Part shown: piece by piece, positions 43,859 to 46,525 of the stretch | How positions within the stretch are numbered: position 1 is the stretch's first letter | Layout of the letters: each line of letters begins with the position of its first letter | Assembly: GCA_009781495.1 (NCBI GenBank) | Contig: WQYA01000009.1 | Span: 1 to 46,525 of the forward strand | DNA length: 46,525 bases | DNA from: Cystobacterineae bacterium | Lineage (GTDB): Bacteria > Myxococcota > Myxococcia > Myxococcales > Myxococcaceae | Reading direction: 5' to 3' | Notes under the pieces: model-generated | The model's input: the letters and a program-made list of their open reading frames with translations, nothing else | Told to the model about the DNA's origin: nothing | Databases searched by the model: none | Program-made: the position numbers and the translations under genes

Positions 43859-46384
43859 TTAGAATGTGCCATTGCTGTTGCCAAATGCAGTTAAGACCTG
43901 ACTATCTCCAAAACCAACAATGTCTGCACGACCGTCACCGTTTATATCTGCAAGAAAGCGCGGATGTATGTCTGTGCGCCAACCACCCGCAACATAGCCA
44001 AACTGCTGAAGAACCAGTCTAGGAGTATTAAAGGTTCCATCCCCGCTGCTGAGTGCAGTCCAAACCCCATCATATCCAAAGCCAACAATGTCTGCACGGC
44101 CGTCACCGTTTATATCTGCAAGAAAGCGCGGATGCATGTCTGTTCGCCAACCGCCCACAACATAGCTAAATTGCTGAAGAACAAGTCTTGGAGTATCAAA
44201 GGTTCCATCTCCTCTGCTGAGCGCAGTCCAAACCCCATCATATCCAAAACCAACAATGTCTGCACGGCCGTCACCGTTTATATCTGCAAGAAAACGCGGA
44301 TGCATGTCCGTGCGCCAACCACCTATATCATAGCCAAATTGCTGAAGAACAAGTCTTGGAGTATCAAAAGTTCCATCTCCTCTGCTGAGCGCAGTCCAAA
44401 CCCCGTCATATCCAAAAGCAACAATGTCTGCACGACCATCACCGTTTATATCTGCAATAAAACGCGGATGCATGTCTGTTCGCCAACCGCCCACAACATA
44501 GCCAAATTGCTGAAGAACAAGTCTTGGAGTATCAAAGGTTCCATCTCCTCTGCTGAGCGCAGTCCAAACCCCATCATATCCAAAACCAACAATGTCTGCA
44601 CGACCATCACCGTTTATATCCGCAAGAAAACGCGGATGCATGTCTGTTCGCCAACCGCCCACAACATAGCCAAATTGCTGAAGAACAAGTCTTGGAGTAT
44701 TAAAGGTTCCATCTCCTCTGCTGAGCGCAGTCCAAACCCCATCATATCCAAAACCAACAATGTCTGCACGGCCGTCACCGTTTATATCTGCAAGAAAGCG
44801 CGGGTGCATGTCTGTGCGCCAGCCGCCTATGTTATAGCCAAATTGTTCTAGAACAAGTCTGGAAGGCTCAAAAGTGCCATTTGCGTTGCTGCGAGCTGTG
44901 TATACGCCATCATCACCAAAAGCAACAATGTCTGCACGCCTATTGCCGGTTATATCTGCTAGAATAATAGGATGCCTATCAACACGCCACCCACTGTTGT
45001 AGGTAAATAGTTGTCTGTTTCTAAATCCAGCCACTCTTTGTGCTGTTTCATTCAAGACACGGACATTGTTATTGGTGTGGGATGTTCCTGTGACTATGCC
45101 GTTATAGCTCATGTTTGGGTTTGACCAATATGGGATTCTGGGACAAGAGGTATTGGTGCAAGCATATGCCATCACAGTTCTAAAGCTTTGCGAGGATGTG
45201 TTCGATGGATGGATATATCCATGCCCATAGGAGAAATATGGATTTCTATCTGTTTGTTCATCATGGCCAGCTCCTTGTATGTGACCAATCTCATGCGCAA
45301 AGGTATAATTTCCTGTTGCACAACTATAATGGACTAGGCCAAAAGCATATGAAGCTGACGGCAACAGATAAGCCATTCCGCAATAATCCTGCTGATTGAC
45401 AATGAGCATTGCCACATCAGCACCGCTTGCATTACGCCTATCATTGACGATTGGCGATGCGGCAAAATTACTCAGAATAGTACTATAATCTCTGCCACTT
45501 TCTGAATAGTTAAACTCAAAACTATCTGTCAATCTTAACCGAATGTTGATTCCACTGTTTCGATAGGATTGGTTAGCTTCTTCAACAGCCAGTTGAATGA
45601 GTAATGCCATGTTATTATGTGCCCTGAGCGCTGCGGGTGTAAACGCGACAAGCACATCTATTTCGACGGGATTTGCATCTGCTGGGGCTGGGGCACTCAA
45701 AGCTCCAATGGTTGCAGATAAAGCATCGCTTTGTATTCTATCCACATAGTCTAAAAGAGGCTTCGCACTCGGAGGAAAGCTGGATTCGTCTATCTGAATC
45801 AGCGCGTGAACACCCTCACCAATGGGTTCAATGCTATAAAGCTCGTTATTTTCATCCCGAATGCTTCCTGCAATATTTCCATCTTGAACAACAAATGTGC
45901 TTGAAGAAAACGTCCCCAAAATCTCTCCAGACCAAGTGAAATTGTTCGAGTCTTTGGCTTCAAAATGTTTTTTAGAAAGACGAGGCCTTTTGTTGGATGG
46001 CAATGACACGAGAACATTGTCTGCCTTGAAAGCATTCACGTCCACTCGTGTCAAAGAAACAGATTTTGTTGTTCGTCTTTGTTTGATTGATTCAATGCGT
46101 TGTGATTGTTCTGCAGTTGCATTGTTATAGCTGTCCGATGGAAACGGAACAGCTGACGGTATTTGTCCTGTATTGTTTTGTTCCGTTATCAATGGCACAA
46201 ACAACTCAGTCTCTGCAGCATTGTTGTCGTTGTCGTCGTCGTTGATAATTTTGTCGTTGTTATTGTTATCATCATTTCCACAAGCCGCAAAACTGAGGGC
46301 CAAAGCTAAAAATAAATAAAAAGTGGGACCTCTCCATTGTTTGACACCTATTTTCTTCCTATGTTTGATGGTTTCAACGTCCAT
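43859..46384 (-). CDS. Metzincin metalloprotease lipoprotein with FG-GAP repeats
   Basis: An 841-residue lipoprotein. ATG 46384 has AGGAG six bases upstream and gives a signal ending SFAAC (Cys35), followed by an Asn/Asp-rich tether. A pro-region precedes the protease domain, which has zinc site HEIGHIQGAGHD (His364, His368, His374; Glu365 catalytic) and Met-turn TVMAYACTNTSCPR. It resembles peptidyl-Asp metalloendopeptidases (M72). The C-terminus carries seven 56-residue FG-GAP/VCBS-like repeats, each with a DINGDGRAD calcium-type loop (varied in the first), the last one cut short at GTF. Probably a surface adhesin-protease. Base composition is clearly more AT-rich than the neighbours, so horizontal origin is possible. 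Confidence 0.9.
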   Translation of the reverse strand: MDVETIKHRKKIGVKQWRGPTFYLFLALALSFAACGNDDNNNNDKIINDDDNDNNAAETELFVPLITEQNNTGQIPSAVPFPSDSYNNATAEQSQRIESIKQRRTTKSVSLTRVDVNAFKADNVLVSLPSNKRPRLSKKHFEAKDSNNFTWSGEILGTFSSSTFVVQDGNIAGSIRDENNELYSIEPIGEGVHALIQIDESSFPPSAKPLLDYVDRIQSDALSATIGALSAPAPADANPVEIDVLVAFTPAALRAHNNMALLIQLAVEEANQSYRNSGINIRLRLTDSFEFNYSESGRDYSTILSNFAASPIVNDRRNASGADVAMLIVNQQDYCGMAYLLPSASYAFGLVHYSCATGNYTFAHEIGHIQGAGHDEQTDRNPYFSYGHGYIHPSNTSSQSFRTVMAYACTNTSCPRIPYWSNPNMSYNGIVTGTSHTNNNVRVLNETAQRVAGFRNRQLFTYNSGWRVDRHPIILADITGNRRADIVAFGDDGVYTARSNANGTFEPSRLVLEQFGYNIGGWRTDMHPRFLADINGDGRADIVGFGYDGVWTALSRGDGTFNTPRLVLQQFGYVVGGWRTDMHPRFLADINGDGRADIVGFGYDGVWTALSRGDGTFDTPRLVLQQFGYVVGGWRTDMHPRFIADINGDGRADIVAFGYDGVWTALSRGDGTFDTPRLVLQQFGYDIGGWRTDMHPRFLADINGDGRADIVGFGYDGVWTALSRGDGTFDTPRLVLQQFSYVVGGWRTDMHPRFLADINGDGRADIVGFGYDGVWTALSSGDGTFNTPRLVLQQFGYVAGGWRTDIHPRFLADINGDGRADIVGFGDSQVLTAFGNSNGTF
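43862..44989. repeat. 168-bp tandem repeat (FG-GAP coding), 6.7 units
   Basis: Five nearly identical 168-bp units occupy 43982-44821. A diverged unit precedes them in reading order (44822-44989) and a truncated unit of 120 bp ends the gene (43862-43981). Differences between the five inner units are few and partly shared between non-adjacent units, as expected from recombination among copies. Unit length is a multiple of three, so copy number can change in frame. Confidence 0.92.
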
Positions 46385-46422
46385 TTTTTCTCCTATGTTT
46401 TTAAGTGACGACTCATTTCTAA

Positions 46423-46439
46423 TACAACTTGTGTGCCAA
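46423..46439 (-). promoter_or_regulatory. Candidate sigma-54 promoter of the metalloprotease gene
   Basis: The minus strand reads TTGGCACACAAGTTGTA. This matches the -24 element (TTGGCAC) exactly and has the right 5-base spacer, but the -12 element is TTGTA rather than TTGCA. A start site about 12 bases downstream would leave a leader of roughly 28 bases before ATG 46384. No sigma-70 pair of comparable quality was found here. Confidence 0.4.
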
Positions 46440-46470
46440 TCTATTTTTCCAATAAAATTAACTGCTTGCC

Positions 46471-46488
46471 GGGGGGGGGGGGGGGGGG
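46471..46488. repeat. G18 homopolymeric tract upstream of the metalloprotease gene
   Basis: Eighteen consecutive G on the plus strand (C on the gene's strand), about 87-104 bases before ATG 46384 and some 30-50 bases upstream of the sigma-54-like site. Tracts of this length slip readily during replication. It lies 37 bases from the window end, so a sequencing or assembly artefact is possible. Confidence 0.8.
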
Positions 46489-46525
46489 TCACCACAACTC
46501 ATTTTTTTGTAAAAAACTAAAGAAC

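Noticed and set aside
43964-44851. 295-residue repetitive frame antisense to the FG-GAP array
   Set aside because: Its repeats are only the mirror of the 168-bp coding units of the metalloprotease.
43862-44989. CRISPR-like array
   Set aside because: Units are 168 bp, contiguous, in frame and coding; no spacers exist.

Overview
The window looks like chromosomal DNA of a Gram-negative bacterium from the Myxococcota / former Deltaproteobacteria, at moderate G+C. The evidence is gene content and order. A pilMNOPQ cluster runs on into a Roadblock/LC7 gene, efp, accB, accC and a large TPR gene, an order I recall from around the Myxococcus xanthus pil locus. There is also an oxidosqualene-type (sterol) cyclase, a bacterial alpha-2-macroglobulin, tamA/tamB and a Tol system. 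The species cannot be named from this. I saw no tRNA, rRNA, CRISPR array, IS element or phage gene. Both ends look unusual: structured short repeats on the left and an 18-base G run on the right, so the window may be a whole contig.

Layout. 1-500: non-coding repeats and hairpins. 501-905 (-): rhodanese lipoprotein. 948-3324 (+): a YjbQ-family gene directly followed by a sterol cyclase that carries the Tyr/His/Ile set of cycloartenol synthases, closed by a good terminator. 3402-6649 (+): tolQ-tolR-tolA/tonB-tolB, without pal. 6690-26132 (-): one co-directional block of 14 genes. In transcription order these are pilM, N, O, P, Q, a Cys-rich lipoprotein, a Roadblock protein, efp, accB, accC, a TPR protein (SgmX-like by position), an ExeA-like AAA ATPase, tamB and tamA. 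26472-27977 (+): leucyl aminopeptidase. 27996-38390 (-): rlmE, a giant alpha-2-macroglobulin, a long-chain acyl-CoA ligase and a membrane-anchored protein with a period-5 Lys/Glu tail. 38403-38699 (+): small Cys-rich protein. 38696-40054 (-): CNNM/CBS membrane protein. 40309-43538 (+): prfA-prmC-murA. 43859-46384 (-): lipoprotein metalloprotease with nearly identical FG-GAP repeats, with a homopolymeric tract and a sigma-54-like site upstream.

How the genes fit together. Much of the window serves the cell envelope: type IV pilus alignment complex and secretin, TAM outer-membrane assembly, Tol energy transduction, peptidoglycan precursor synthesis (murA), fatty-acid initiation (accBC), acyl-CoA ligation, sterol cyclisation and periplasmic or surface protease defence or attack. 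The Roadblock and TPR genes beside pil suggest polar control of pili by a Ras-like GTPase (mglA is not in the window). efp may support translation of Pro-rich proteins, several of which are encoded here. These functional links are inference; the gene calls rest on motifs named in each entry.
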